Shown here: positions 1-7,435 of the stretch, piece after piece | Layout of the letters: every line of letters starts with the position of its first letter | How positions within the stretch are numbered: position 1 is the stretch's first letter | The notes under the pieces: model-generated | Told to the model about the DNA's origin: nothing | Seen by the model: only the letters and a program-made list of their open reading frames with translations | Databases searched by the model: none | Translations under genes and position numbers: made by a program | Assembly (NCBI GenBank): GCA_907163375.1 | Contig: CAJQUW010007741.1 | Span: 1-64,000, forward strand | Direction of reading: 5' to 3' | Source of the DNA: Prostheceraeus crozeri | Taxonomy: Eukaryota > Platyhelminthes > Polycladida > Euryleptidae | DNA: 64,000 nt

Positions 1-144
1 CACCAAGTATGCTACCTCCACGTTGGCGGCGAGCGCCGATGTAAATTTGTCCTCCACCACTTACATAGGAGGGTCGTGAATAAAATGAGGCAGTTGGATT
101 CATAGCTCAAACCCTAAACATTGTTAGTTACAACTTTGCATGAA
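1..144. other. Polinton interior downstream of the integrase
   Basis: No ORF or recognisable signal. It lies just 3' of the integrase stop and should continue into the rest of the element outside the window. Confidence 0.4.
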
Positions 145-1365
145 TCACTGTCGATCACTTAGATGAAAGATGTCGGCACGACGCATCCAAGAGTTCATAC
201 TTGAAGGATAACCAGTCCATTTAACAAGACACCATTCTTCACCTTGCCGTTTTTTACATCGAATGATTTTCTCTACCAAATATGTTTCACTTTCAGTGAC
301 TACCTCAATCTCATCGCGGTAAAAGCTACCCTCAATTTCTTCATTATCGTAATCTTTCAACTTGTAGGTGGTCGGAGAGTCTTTTTGATTAATCCTTGAT
401 ACTGTAAATACCTCCTCTGTCCAATTCGGAAGGTACCCTTTAGCAAAAACACTTTTCACTTTTGAGATACGAACTTTATCGCCAATTTTCACATCACTTT
501 TCACATGAGTGCGTTTACGTTGGAATGATTCGCGCACTTTATCTACATTGTCAGCATTTACATCTACTGGTCTGAGTCCAATAGAACGATGGATAGAGTG
601 ATTGTAGGCATGGAGTGTATCTTGTAGAACCTTTGTCCAATTTTGTGTCAAGTTGGCAGTAAAATGTCGCCACAAGCGATTTTTTAATGTGCGATTAAAA
701 CGTTCAACGAGTGCAGCTTTATAAGCGCTCTTTACACTAAACAACTCAATGTCATGCCTCTCAAATAATCTTGTCACATGCTGATTTTCAAACTCTTTTC
801 CTTGATCACTCTGAATTCTTTTTGGAATGCGACCTTCTCGAAAAATTGTTTGGAATGCTTTTGCTACTCCTTTCCCTTCTTTAGTTTTTAAAGGTTGAGC
901 CCACGCATAACGCGAGAAAATATCAATGACGGTTAAAATAAAATTATTGCCCGAGTTATGTTTTGAAATGGAGGCAACATCGCACAAATCTGCTTGCCAC
1001 TGTTCATCGATGTCATGAACAATATAATGGCGGGTGCGGTACTTCTTTTTCGCTTGTTTGTGGAGTGTATAGGTAGCCTGACCCTTTAACCATCGTTTCA
1101 CTTGTGATTGTGGAAGACCACTCGCTTTTGATAATTTCTTGATAGATGCAAATCCTGCCGGATGTTTTACATCATAATAGATTGACTTCAAACGTTCAGT
1201 CGATGACGGCTGACTCTTTTTCCTCCTTCTCATCTTTTTGTTTTCTTGCCTTTCTACATTTACAACAACTGCAGCATTTAGCTTTAGCGGTTTTGCGATC
1301 GTGTTCACATTGCTTAGGGGTTTCATTATGAGAGCTGGCGCAGCAAGTGCAAGTGACAACGACAT
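145..1365 (-). CDS. Polinton retroviral-type integrase with C-terminal chromodomain
   Basis: This 406-aa ORF is intact. It inserts the linear element DNA into the host chromosome. The DDE catalytic core is visible: a first Asp in WQADLCDV (about residue 126), a second in QSDQGKEF (about 186) and the Glu in ALVERFNRT (about 222), with the spacing of a DD35E integrase. An SH3-like stretch (KIGDKVRISK, about 298) follows. A chromodomain (residues about 363-400, with YLVEKII and CLVKWTGYP) ends the protein and may direct it to modified chromatin. The first 45 or so residues are basic and may not all be translated. It is the last gene of the minus-strand set. No stop or frameshift is seen, unlike the ATPase, so it is the best-preserved gene here. 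Confidence 0.9.
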   Translation of the reverse strand: MSLSLALAAPALIMKPLSNVNTIAKPLKLNAAVVVNVERQENKKMRRRKKSQPSSTERLKSIYYDVKHPAGFASIKKLSKASGLPQSQVKRWLKGQATYTLHKQAKKKYRTRHYIVHDIDEQWQADLCDVASISKHNSGNNFILTVIDIFSRYAWAQPLKTKEGKGVAKAFQTIFREGRIPKRIQSDQGKEFENQHVTRLFERHDIELFSVKSAYKAALVERFNRTLKNRLWRHFTANLTQNWTKVLQDTLHAYNHSIHRSIGLRPVDVNADNVDKVRESFQRKRTHVKSDVKIGDKVRISKVKSVFAKGYLPNWTEEVFTVSRINQKDSPTTYKLKDYDNEEIEGSFYRDEIEVVTESETYLVEKIIRCKKRQGEEWCLVKWTGYPSSMNSWMRRADIFHLSDRQ

Positions 1366-1412
1366 TCACCTCTGGCGGCTCATTACATGGCAAGCAACAC
1401 ATCTGCTTCATA

Positions 1413-2105
1413 TTAATAGTCTGAGAACATGTATTTCCTAGGAGGAGCTGTTTTACGTTTTCCTTTTACCAGTTTTAGTGGCGATGTAGATCTACGTCGA
1501 GTTCTTCCTCTTGTTTGCTTAGTGAGTGTGGGAGGGGATGTAGCAGGTGACGTCTTAAACCAATTTGTTGGCATTTTCATCGTCTGAAGCATTGGAGTAG
1601 TAGCCACTGTTGAATCAAGTTCTTTCAATGTCTCATTATTTAAAGCAAATTTTGGCACATTATGCTTTTTCAATAGTTTAAGAAAGTATGACCAACCAGG
1701 TGGAACATAGCCCTGACGGCGCTTTCTACGTGTCGCATACTGAATCAAGTCTTCATAACGTGAAGCATCAATCACTTTATTTTCATCTGTAATGATTTCT
1801 CCTCTATCATTTACATTGAGATGGGGTTCAATACTGTTGAAAAGAGATATGGCATGTGCGCGAGATGCTAAAGGTGTAGCAGTCGATACAGAGTCACGCA
1901 TCTTATTCTTCAAGTTTTTCAATTGCTCAACAGTTTCCGATTGTAATAATACAGCACGATGTGGATCTTTGATGTGAACATTTTGCTGATAATCTATTTC
2001 TTTCCTATACATTTGATTTGCAAGAGGTTGCTTTACTTGCTGCATGGCAGTCAATTGTACATATTCATCCTGAGGAATAACAATCATGCGAGAATAAGAA
2101 CTCAT
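1413..2105 (-). CDS. Polinton-associated protein of unknown function (230 aa)
   Basis: Intact ORF between the ATPase and the integrase; its ATG overlaps the ATPase stop by about 4 nt. The N-terminal 60 residues are Gln-rich (MSSYSRMIVIPQDEYVQL). The middle has Leu/Asn-rich helices (QLKNLKNKMRDSV), a Tyr/Arg-rich patch (QYATRRKRRQGYVPPGW) follows, and the last 50 residues are Lys/Arg/Thr-rich and probably disordered. The position, size and opening motif resemble conserved uncharacterised proteins of Polintons. I cannot give it a function; a minor virion or DNA-binding role is only a guess from its charge. Confidence 0.6.
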   Translation of the reverse strand: MSSYSRMIVIPQDEYVQLTAMQQVKQPLANQMYRKEIDYQQNVHIKDPHRAVLLQSETVEQLKNLKNKMRDSVSTATPLASRAHAISLFNSIEPHLNVNDRGEIITDENKVIDASRYEDLIQYATRRKRRQGYVPPGWSYFLKLLKKHNVPKFALNNETLKELDSTVATTPMLQTMKMPTNWFKTSPATSPPTLTKQTRGRTRRRSTSPLKLVKGKRKTAPPRKYMFSDY

Positions 2106-3443
2106 AGTTTGTAGATAATCATGGGAGTTTTCAAAATATCACTTCGAAATCTAAATTCTTCCGGACACTCTTGCGTAAAGTCAATGAATAAGTAACCGTA
2201 TGGTTTTTCAGTAGCTGCTTGAAAAATTTCAATTAAGGCTTTTGATCCTCTGGGTGCAACTTGTCGCGCTAAAATTTCAAATTGACTTTTATCTCGCGGA
2301 TTCTTGAAAATAGCATAATAGTGTGTATTCAGGTTTCGTGTACGAGCTTCTTTTCCATCAGGAAACAAATTTTGTGTAATATAGATGATAAAAAACCTTT
2401 TATGGTGTGCTGCGAGGACTGCTGGGGTGTGATGCGGCTGCGGTTCCGTTGCGCGGCGAGTTTTGACTTTGTTGCGTTGCGGCGATGATGCGTCGTTGAC
2501 TATGGGCATTCCATAATAGACGACCTGGCAGCAACACCACTACACACGACCGTGTGATGCATGTGGGCACGGCGTCGTGATACTGACCCCAGTGTGAACC
2601 AGTCAATTGGAACGTTGCGTTTGCGTTGACACCGCGTGAGTGCGCGTTTGCGTGGCTTTGTGTGCTGTGTGTTAGAGGGAGTGCCTGCGTTGTCTGCTTG
2701 CCTTAGTAGTCGTGCTATTGACGAAGACTGGGTAGCCATTTAGTGTTGACGGGCTGCCCGGCAGGTGGGTTGCTTGGACTGGTGCGGCGGCTCTGGGGGC
2801 CGGGCCGGCTAATTGCGTTGGCCTGACATGTTGTAGTGAACATGACGGCGATCGGCTCATGCGACCGGTTGACGGCGCTAGTGTATGCGCAATGCGAGTA
2901 GCACTGCCGCAGTCATGAGTTATCCTGTTGTTGCGCGACGGTATGGAGGATGTGTGCGCCGCTGATGACGGCCTCAGGCGAGGTGCGGCGGTCTGCCGTG
3001 CGCTTGGATGAGGTCCGCTTGCCGGCATGTGTTGTTGGCGCACGGTGCCTGTGCCGCGGTCGCGCGTGGTGGGTTGACTGGGCGTTGCGGCGAGTGAAAC
3101 ATATCTGTAACATCTTTTGAATTCTTACTTTCTTTTAATAAATCATCCAATACAACAACATCATTAGACTGAAGTTTATCCACTGGAATAATTCCTTCAT
3201 GTCGAATAAAGTTGCGACTTGCAATTCCTGAAACAGCGACGGTTGATAAATACCATAACACCAAATCACTCGATTGATAGGTTCCTTAAACAACTCCCTT
3301 CTTTTATCCAATAAATTCAGCGTGAAAACAGTTTTACCTGCATGAGATGGACCTGATACAGTCAGAACTTTATCACATTGAAGTCTGAAATCCATTTTAT
3401 TACTTTGAGACTCAACATTTGCATAATTAACGCTTAGAGCCAA
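2102..3443 (-). pseudogene. FtsK/HerA-type DNA packaging ATPase, frameshifted and interrupted
   Basis: The ATPase would pump the element DNA into capsids. The N-terminal part (3443-3218) carries the Walker A motif GPSHAGKT. After a frameshift near 3218 the reading continues in another frame (3218-3105) with a Walker B-like stretch ending VVVLDD and then SKDVTDMF. The C-terminal part (about 2412-2102) resumes with a strand containing YITQN, the usual sensor region, and ends DILKTPMIIYKL. A GC-rich block of about 0.68 kb separates the last two parts. The start codon at 3443 overlaps the preceding gene by 17 nt. At least one frameshift and one insertion make it a pseudogene. Confidence 0.8.
2412..3094. 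other. GC-rich insertion inside the ATPase gene
   Basis: The base composition changes abruptly: the block is rich in GCG, CGG and TGC, while both flanks are A/T-rich coding sequence of one gene. It has no recognisable protein, no clear terminal inverted repeat and no poly-A. GCGAG occurs at both junctions (2412-2416 and 3090-3094) and may be a 5-bp target duplication, but such a short match could be chance. Origin unknown. Confidence 0.6.
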
Positions 3444-3786
3444 AGATATTTCCCAATAGGTTGCCCACGGCAGGAGCTATCATTGGAAGTATTGCTGAAA
3501 GGAAACCGCCCTTTTGTGTTAGAGTTTTCCTCTTTCTTTGAAGGGCGACTTTAGGATTGGAGATGAAACGCAATTTTGTAGCATATCGCTTAAGTAACTT
3601 TCGTTGTTTTGGCGCTAATTTCTTCGTCCTCAACTTCCTCACATGAGAAATAATTTCACAAATGAATTTATCGTTAGCATGTCGTATAGCATTGTATCGC
3701 TGATTTGCTTTCATTCGTCGGAGAGCTTGAATGGCTGAAAGAAAACTTGAAGACTTTTTACGTTTCGCCATTTTACGTTTCGCCAT
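3427..3786 (-). CDS. Small basic pX-like core/membrane-active protein
   Basis: This 119-aa ORF is very basic (MAKRKMAKRKKSSSF at the N-terminus, many KR pairs through residue 90). It has a hydrophobic glycine-containing tail (about residues 93-117, GGFLSAILPMIAPAVGNLL) and then a basic end. This layout matches the pX/mu-like proteins of adintoviruses and Polintons, which condense DNA or act on membranes. The opening KRK block is repeated, so initiation could be at either of two methionines six codons apart. It overlaps the ATPase start by 17 nt. Intact. Confidence 0.7.
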   Translation of the reverse strand: MAKRKMAKRKKSSSFLSAIQALRRMKANQRYNAIRHANDKFICEIISHVRKLRTKKLAPKQRKLLKRYATKLRFISNPKVALQRKRKTLTQKGGFLSAILPMIAPAVGNLLGNIFGSKR

Positions 3787-3837
3787 TTTCCGTGTTAGTC
3801 TTTGCTAAAACCTATCTTTACCACATTTGCATAGGTA

Positions 3838-4167
3838 CTAACTATTGCGACATAAGTGACACTCGAAATGAGCAATATCACAGTGGTTACATTGGCAAAG
3901 TTGAATGCAATTACGTATGAAACAGCGTTGACAAAAAGCATGCTTACATCTCTTGAAGATGCGCTTTTCATTTCCATCCTTTCGCTTACATACATCGCAA
4001 CACATAGTTTCACCGTTACTGATGTCTATAGCAAGTCTTTTTGAAGATATGAATTTGCTAGCCTTTTCTAAATAATAGACACATGTACAGAAGGAATATA
4101 CTTCGAGAGTGAGCAGACATAGCTCGAAAACCAGTTGTGCTACAATCAAGTACCACTGCATTTTCAA
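3838..4167 (-). CDS. Cysteine-rich RING-like protein with N-terminal membrane segment
   Basis: This 109-aa ORF starts with a hydrophobic helix (about residues 4-30). The second half is a Cys/His array: CCDVC, then CKHAFCQRC, then CQCNHC, then CHLC. The spacing resembles a RING or related zinc-binding fold, which usually marks an E3 ubiquitin ligase. It lies in the minus-strand gene set between the pX-like gene and the small ORF to the right. Whether it is a true RING cannot be settled by eye. Confidence 0.5.
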   Translation of the reverse strand: MKMQWYLIVAQLVFELCLLTLEVYSFCTCVYYLEKASKFISSKRLAIDISNGETMCCDVCKRKDGNEKRIFKRCKHAFCQRCFIRNCIQLCQCNHCDIAHFECHLCRNS

Positions 4168-4375
4168 TTTTTCTTTATGGAAAGTTGAATGTGAATATCT
4201 GAAATCGCTTCAATCACTAGACTGCTACCATGATGGTTAAATGCGTTAAGACGTTCAGCAATTTTTATCATATGTCTTTTAAAAAAATTCTTGGGGGTGA
4301 TCTACCACTTCCATTGAATAAGAAGCAAAATGGAAAGAGCGACTTTCCACCTCTTCCTTTCCAAAATGACTAAAC

Positions 4376-4576
4376 TTAATTTTCGCAACTAATCGCGCCA
4401 TGACAATTGCTATCAGAGAATGTATTCATTAACTCTAGAAATAGAGTGCTAGCATCATCGACCACTGCTTCGATGTCGGTCTCATCTTTATGAAATTTTA
4501 TCACATAATCTTGAACAGCTCCTTTTAAACTTTGCCTATGAAAACGTAATGTTCCGCAGTCGTTTGAGAAAGACAT
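4376..4576 (-). CDS. Small acidic ORF of unknown function
   Basis: A 66-aa ORF with an acidic centre (KDETDIEAVVDDAS) and one mildly hydrophobic helix (STLFLELM). It overlaps the 3' end of the membrane ORF in another frame. I recognise no family. It is kept because it lies in the same orientation in an otherwise tightly packed set; it could also be chance. Confidence 0.25.
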   Translation of the reverse strand: MSFSNDCGTLRFHRQSLKGAVQDYVIKFHKDETDIEAVVDDASTLFLELMNTFSDSNCHGAISCEN

Positions 4577-4854
4577 GATCGCCCTTTATCTAACCCATCC
4601 ATTGCATGAAAACAACAACTCTTCTCATAGTAACATTTATTGAATAATGGTAACAAGCATGCATTATAAATCAATGGTTTGAAAGAGATAAAATAGATAC
4701 AGCTGGTAACTATCATACAGAGAGCAATGATAACCATACAGGACTTTGGCAGTGTTGAGGTAAGGAGGAAAGAAGCATTGGTTATGAACGTAGCTACTAC
4801 AACGAACAGACAAAATAGGAACACACAAATCCTTAAAACGTTTCGTGACTTCAT
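4525..4854 (-). CDS. Small membrane protein with two hydrophobic helices
   Basis: This 109-aa ORF has two strong membrane segments (about residues 8-30, rich in FLFCLFVVV, and about 38-58, MVIIALCMIVTSCIYF). A Cys-rich loop and a soluble tail follow. It overlaps the 3' end of the exonuclease-like ORF in another frame. Function unknown. Small membrane proteins are common accessory genes of such elements, but that link is inference. Confidence 0.4.
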   Translation of the reverse strand: MKSRNVLRICVFLFCLFVVVATFITNASFLLTSTLPKSCMVIIALCMIVTSCIYFISFKPLIYNACLLPLFNKCYYEKSCCFHAMDGLDKGRSCLSQTTAEHYVFIGKV

Positions 4855-5194
4855 GATAATGTTGATTCACTCTACTATCCCAAGGCGGGAGCAAAATATC
4901 ATCAATGATTAGATTGGGAAATACTTTCCTCTCCTTACCAGGATTATTACAAAAGATACGTATAACATTGAAAGCAGCTAACCATCGTTTAAAGTCAATA
5001 AGAAGAGCACTCTCACAAGAAAAGCCATAGTCTTGCAAATATTTCAGATTAAGTCCATGAATGTGTTTTCTCGCCCATTGATCAACATTGGGATCGCAGT
5101 TGGCATGTTGATGATAGACACTGACAATCTGATATGTCCAATTGTTCATAGCAATAGCACTGAGCTCCTGTACAGGTTCACCCTCACAATCCAT
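4664..5194 (-). CDS. Putative DEDDh-type exonuclease-like protein
   Basis: This 176-aa ORF opens with MDCEGEPVQELSAI, which looks like the ExoI motif (D-x-E) on the first strand of a DnaQ-like fold. KHIHGLNLKYLQDYGF (about residues 43-58) is like the segment before ExoII, and ALLIDFKRWL follows. A later H-rich helix (NQHYHEVTKRFKD) could provide the ExoIII His/Asp pair. The codons just upstream would add another hydrophobic strand but meet an in-frame TAG whose context (TTTTAG) also resembles a splice acceptor, so the true N-terminus is unsure. The last 40 residues are Tyr/Leu-rich and may be read-through after a frameshift. The assignment rests on motifs seen by eye. Confidence 0.45.
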   Translation of the reverse strand: MDCEGEPVQELSAIAMNNWTYQIVSVYHQHANCDPNVDQWARKHIHGLNLKYLQDYGFSCESALLIDFKRWLAAFNVIRIFCNNPGKERKVFPNLIIDDILLPPWDSRVNQHYHEVTKRFKDLCVPILSVRCSSYVHNQCFFPPYLNTAKVLYGYHCSLYDSYQLYLFYLFQTIDL

Positions 5195-5247
5195 AAAAAT
5201 GATGATAGAAGCCTAAAACGGAAATTTTACACATCTAAGGAAGCGTT

Positions 5248-5496
5248 CTATAACATATTACAAAATGAAGAATTACATCGATGCTTTTCACGACAAAATA
5301 CACAAATGATATGATGGCAACGAAGAAGTAAAATGTATCTAATAAGACCACGTCTGCGACACTCAAAGCACATAAGCGAATTGTCATAGGGTAGAGTTAG
5401 GAAAGGACTAGTAATTCTCCTTCTTTGATTTGCGTTTTGATGTAGCATTCTTCTCCGACTTGCGCTTCGTACCACTGCTGTTAAGGATTTGATCAA
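5248..5496 (-). CDS. Second RING-like zinc-binding small protein
   Basis: This 82-aa ORF has an Arg-rich N-terminus that may be untranslated. It then carries CFECRRRG, CHHIICVFC and a final CNSSFC. The C-x2-C, C-x-H-x3-C-x2-C pattern is RING-like. It overlaps the 3' end of the promoter-proximal gene in another frame, and its end approaches the exonuclease-like ORF. It is one of two RING-like ORFs in this element. Confidence 0.45.
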   Translation of the reverse strand: MIKSLTAVVRSASRRRMLHQNANQRRRITSPFLTLPYDNSLMCFECRRRGLIRYILLLRCHHIICVFCREKHRCNSSFCNML

Positions 5497-6184
5497 TTAT
5501 GTCGTCCACGTTGGGTGGTTTTGGAATATATAGGATGGATTCCATATGCATGGAGAGAGAGGCTATTTTATTATCCTTGTGTCGACCATAATATAGCCCA
5601 TTCACTTTGAAAAGGATATCCCAAGTACCTTCTCCGAGCTCATCACATCTGATGGGTATTGAATGATCTCCCTCCTTCTTATAGTAAAGTACACCAATGT
5701 GATACCGGTAGGCAAATGTGATTACATTCCCAAATCTTTCTATAGGGAGTATCCTTGTCATCTCTCGCCTTCCACTCTTGAGCAAGAGGAGTAGGAATGT
5801 CCATATTTAATGTCACGTACTCCTCAATAATATCAAGTTGGTGGCGAATATACGGACTCACGGGGATCAGTATGTAGTCCCCATACTGATTGTGCATTAT
5901 CTTGACATCCGTGGAAGGGAGCATTCCCGTTTGGAGTACTACGCTATGATCATCATAACGCAAGGCTTGTTTAAATTTACGCTGTAGCGGTGTAGGATTA
6001 TGTACCTTGGATGTTTCTTCCACTGGCCTCAGTTGTAGATGATCTGACCGTAGCGAACCTTGTAACGTTTGACCGCCATTTTGTCCTACTAGTGCAGCAG
6101 ATGGAGTAGATGCCTGAAAATGAAAAAAGATTGTATTAAGTTTACGTTCAAGGGAGGAGAGGGAGGGAAGTAGCGACTTACCAT
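5408..6184 (-). pseudogene. First Polinton gene of the cluster, spliced, with one frameshift
   Basis: Exon 1 codes only for the initiator Met (6184-6182). A 68-bp intron (6181-6114; GTAAGT at the donor, TTTTCAG at the acceptor) follows, and exon 2 continues in frame with GCATCT. This adds about 30 residues to the ORF seen from 6023. The frame breaks near 5740, and the second half (to 5408) is in another frame, with GLYYGRHKDNK and PNVDDIIDQIL. The tail is Lys/Ser-rich. The full product would be about 250 aa. I do not recognise the family; its size would suit a minor capsid (penton-like) protein, but I see no motif that proves this. Confidence 0.6.
6114..6181 (-). other. 68-bp GT-AG intron after the start codon
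   Basis: On the minus strand the ATG is followed directly by GTAAGT. TTTTCAG precedes GCATCT, which opens the downstream frame without a stop. There is a pyrimidine-rich stretch before the acceptor. Confidence 0.7.
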
Positions 6185-6287
6185 TTTAGTTGGATAATAG
6201 AACAGGGAACTAGAGAGAGAGAGAGAAAATGTGCGTCCGTCACTCGTGTGATTCAACGATGGAATGATTCTCACTGTGGAAGGCTCG

Positions 6288-6297
6288 CTATTTATAA
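6288..6297 (-). promoter_or_regulatory. TATA-box-like promoter of the minus-strand gene cluster
   Basis: The minus strand reads TCTTTATAAATAGCGAG, a good TATA box, about 105 nt upstream of the spliced start codon. A CT microsatellite (GA on the plus strand, about 6210-6227) lies between them in the presumed 5' leader. Confidence 0.5.
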
Positions 6298-6359
6298 AGA
6301 AATGCTTGATTCTCATTGGATGATGATCCTCATTGGACAATAACATCAAGCTGATTCCA

Positions 6360-7160
6360 AATCTGGCCTCCGTTTACCAATCCGAGCCTTCGTTTTGGTG
6401 CTACAGCCCAAAACGTCCCAAATTCTAACTCTGTCGTTTTTCGCCAATGTCCCAAAATCTTAAATGGTGTCTCACATCTAAACGAAGACAGATAGGAACA
6501 AGCCGATTGTTTCACTGAATTTGTCTCACTCTTAGCTTTCAAACGAGCTATCGCACGACAAAATCCGTCCACTAGAAGCCAAAATCGAAGCAAGCTGTCC
6601 AGAGGGGGGGGGTCAGCGAAATTTGATGAAAAATGTTTTGGTGACGGTCCCAGGTCGAAATTCCACACTTTGGAAAATTTTCAAATTTTTACCCATACAA
6701 AGTCACTCTGACACTTAGGATTTTTTCAGGTAAGCGAGCTCCGACCTAAAATCTTGTAACCGCTCTAACTTTTGAACGAAGACAGATAGGAACAAGCCGA
6801 TTGTTTCACTGAATTTGTCTCACTCTTAGCTTTCAAACGAGCTATCGCACGACAAAATCCGTCCACTAGAAGCCAAAATCGAAGCAAGCTGTCCAGAGGG
6901 GGGGGGGACGTCAGCCGAAAATTTTTTCTCTCCGATTTCGCTGGAAACATCCTTCCTAACCCAAAATTTCACGTAGATTCCGAATCTGGACTCCGTTTTC
7001 TCATCCGATGCTTCGTTTGGGCGCTACACACCAAAACGTCCCACATTCTATGTCAAAATTTTGAAGAAACAGTTTTTCTCGCCGATTGAGCTGGAAATCA
7101 CACCACTGATGCAGAATTTGACGCTGAATCCGAATCTGGCCACCGTTTCACCATCCAAGA
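6360..7160. repeat. Polinton terminal-zone repeats with poly-G motif
   Basis: A 132-bp block occurs twice (6481-6612 and 6775-6906), nearly identical, each ending in CCAGAGG followed by a run of G. A second motif family (GATTCCRAATCTGG...CTCCGTTT) appears at about 6353, 6977 and 7127. The same AGAGGGGGG motif returns at 7293-7308 and 7366-7377. The small ORFs found here are products of the repeats, not genes. Confidence 0.75.
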
Positions 7161-7163
7161 CAA

Positions 7164-7263
7164 CCTAGACGGTCGCCCATGCCCACCTAGACGGTCGCCC
7201 AGGTCCACCTAGACGGTCGCCCACGTCAACCTAGACGGTCGCCCACGTCCACCAGGCGGTCGG
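7164..7263 (+). repeat. 22-bp tandem repeat, about 4.5 units
   Basis: Units start at 7164, 7186, 7208, 7230 and 7252 and share CCTAGACGGTCGCCCA. The last unit is partial (CCAGGCGGTCGG). Confidence 0.85.
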
Positions 7264-7435
7264 ACCCACTCACCCGAGTCTCACACTCTGTCGTTCGAGG
7301 GGGGGGGGACGTCAGCGACCTCTCGCGATGGCGGTGGCCGGTACATCACGACACTGTCGTTCCAGAGGGGGGGGGGACTCAGCCCACGACGGCGGCCATC
7401 TTGCGCTATCCAGAAGTGGAGTTTTACTTACTACT

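Larger units (their letters stand above)
1..7435 (-). mobile_element. Polinton/Maverick (adintovirus-like) element, right part, degraded
   Basis: A run of minus-strand genes contains the diagnostic Polinton set: a retroviral-type integrase with chromodomain, an FtsK/HerA-type packaging ATPase and a small basic pX-like protein with a hydrophobic C-terminus. PolB, capsid and protease genes are absent and are presumed to lie beyond position 1. The ATPase and the promoter-proximal gene carry frameshifts, and the ATPase has an insertion, so this copy is inactive. The right boundary at 7435 is inferred. Read on the minus strand the sequence there starts AGTAGTAAGTAAAACTCC, fitting the AG start of known Polinton ends, and it follows a repeat-rich zone. 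The opposite end is not visible, so neither the inverted repeat nor the usual 6-bp target duplication (candidate TTGATA, 7436-7441) can be confirmed. Confidence 0.8.

Noticed and set aside
1146-1441. ORFs opposite or alongside the integrase N-terminus, one Cys-rich (1196-1411, minus)
   Set aside because: The plus-strand ones are shadows of the integrase. The Cys-rich minus-strand ORF overlaps the integrase in another frame, and its C-x-C-x2-C runs come from a short repeat-like stretch; too weak to call a zinc finger gene.
2500-3113. Several overlapping ORFs of 66-123 aa in the GC-rich block
   Set aside because: They arise from the low density of stop codons in GC-rich DNA. All are Arg/Pro/Ser-rich, overlap in different frames and have no recognisable motif.
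6330-6950. ORFs of 112 and 61 aa sharing SLLRFWLLVDGFCRAIARL
   Set aside because: Identical peptides arise because the 132-bp DNA repeat is present twice; there is no upstream signal or known family.
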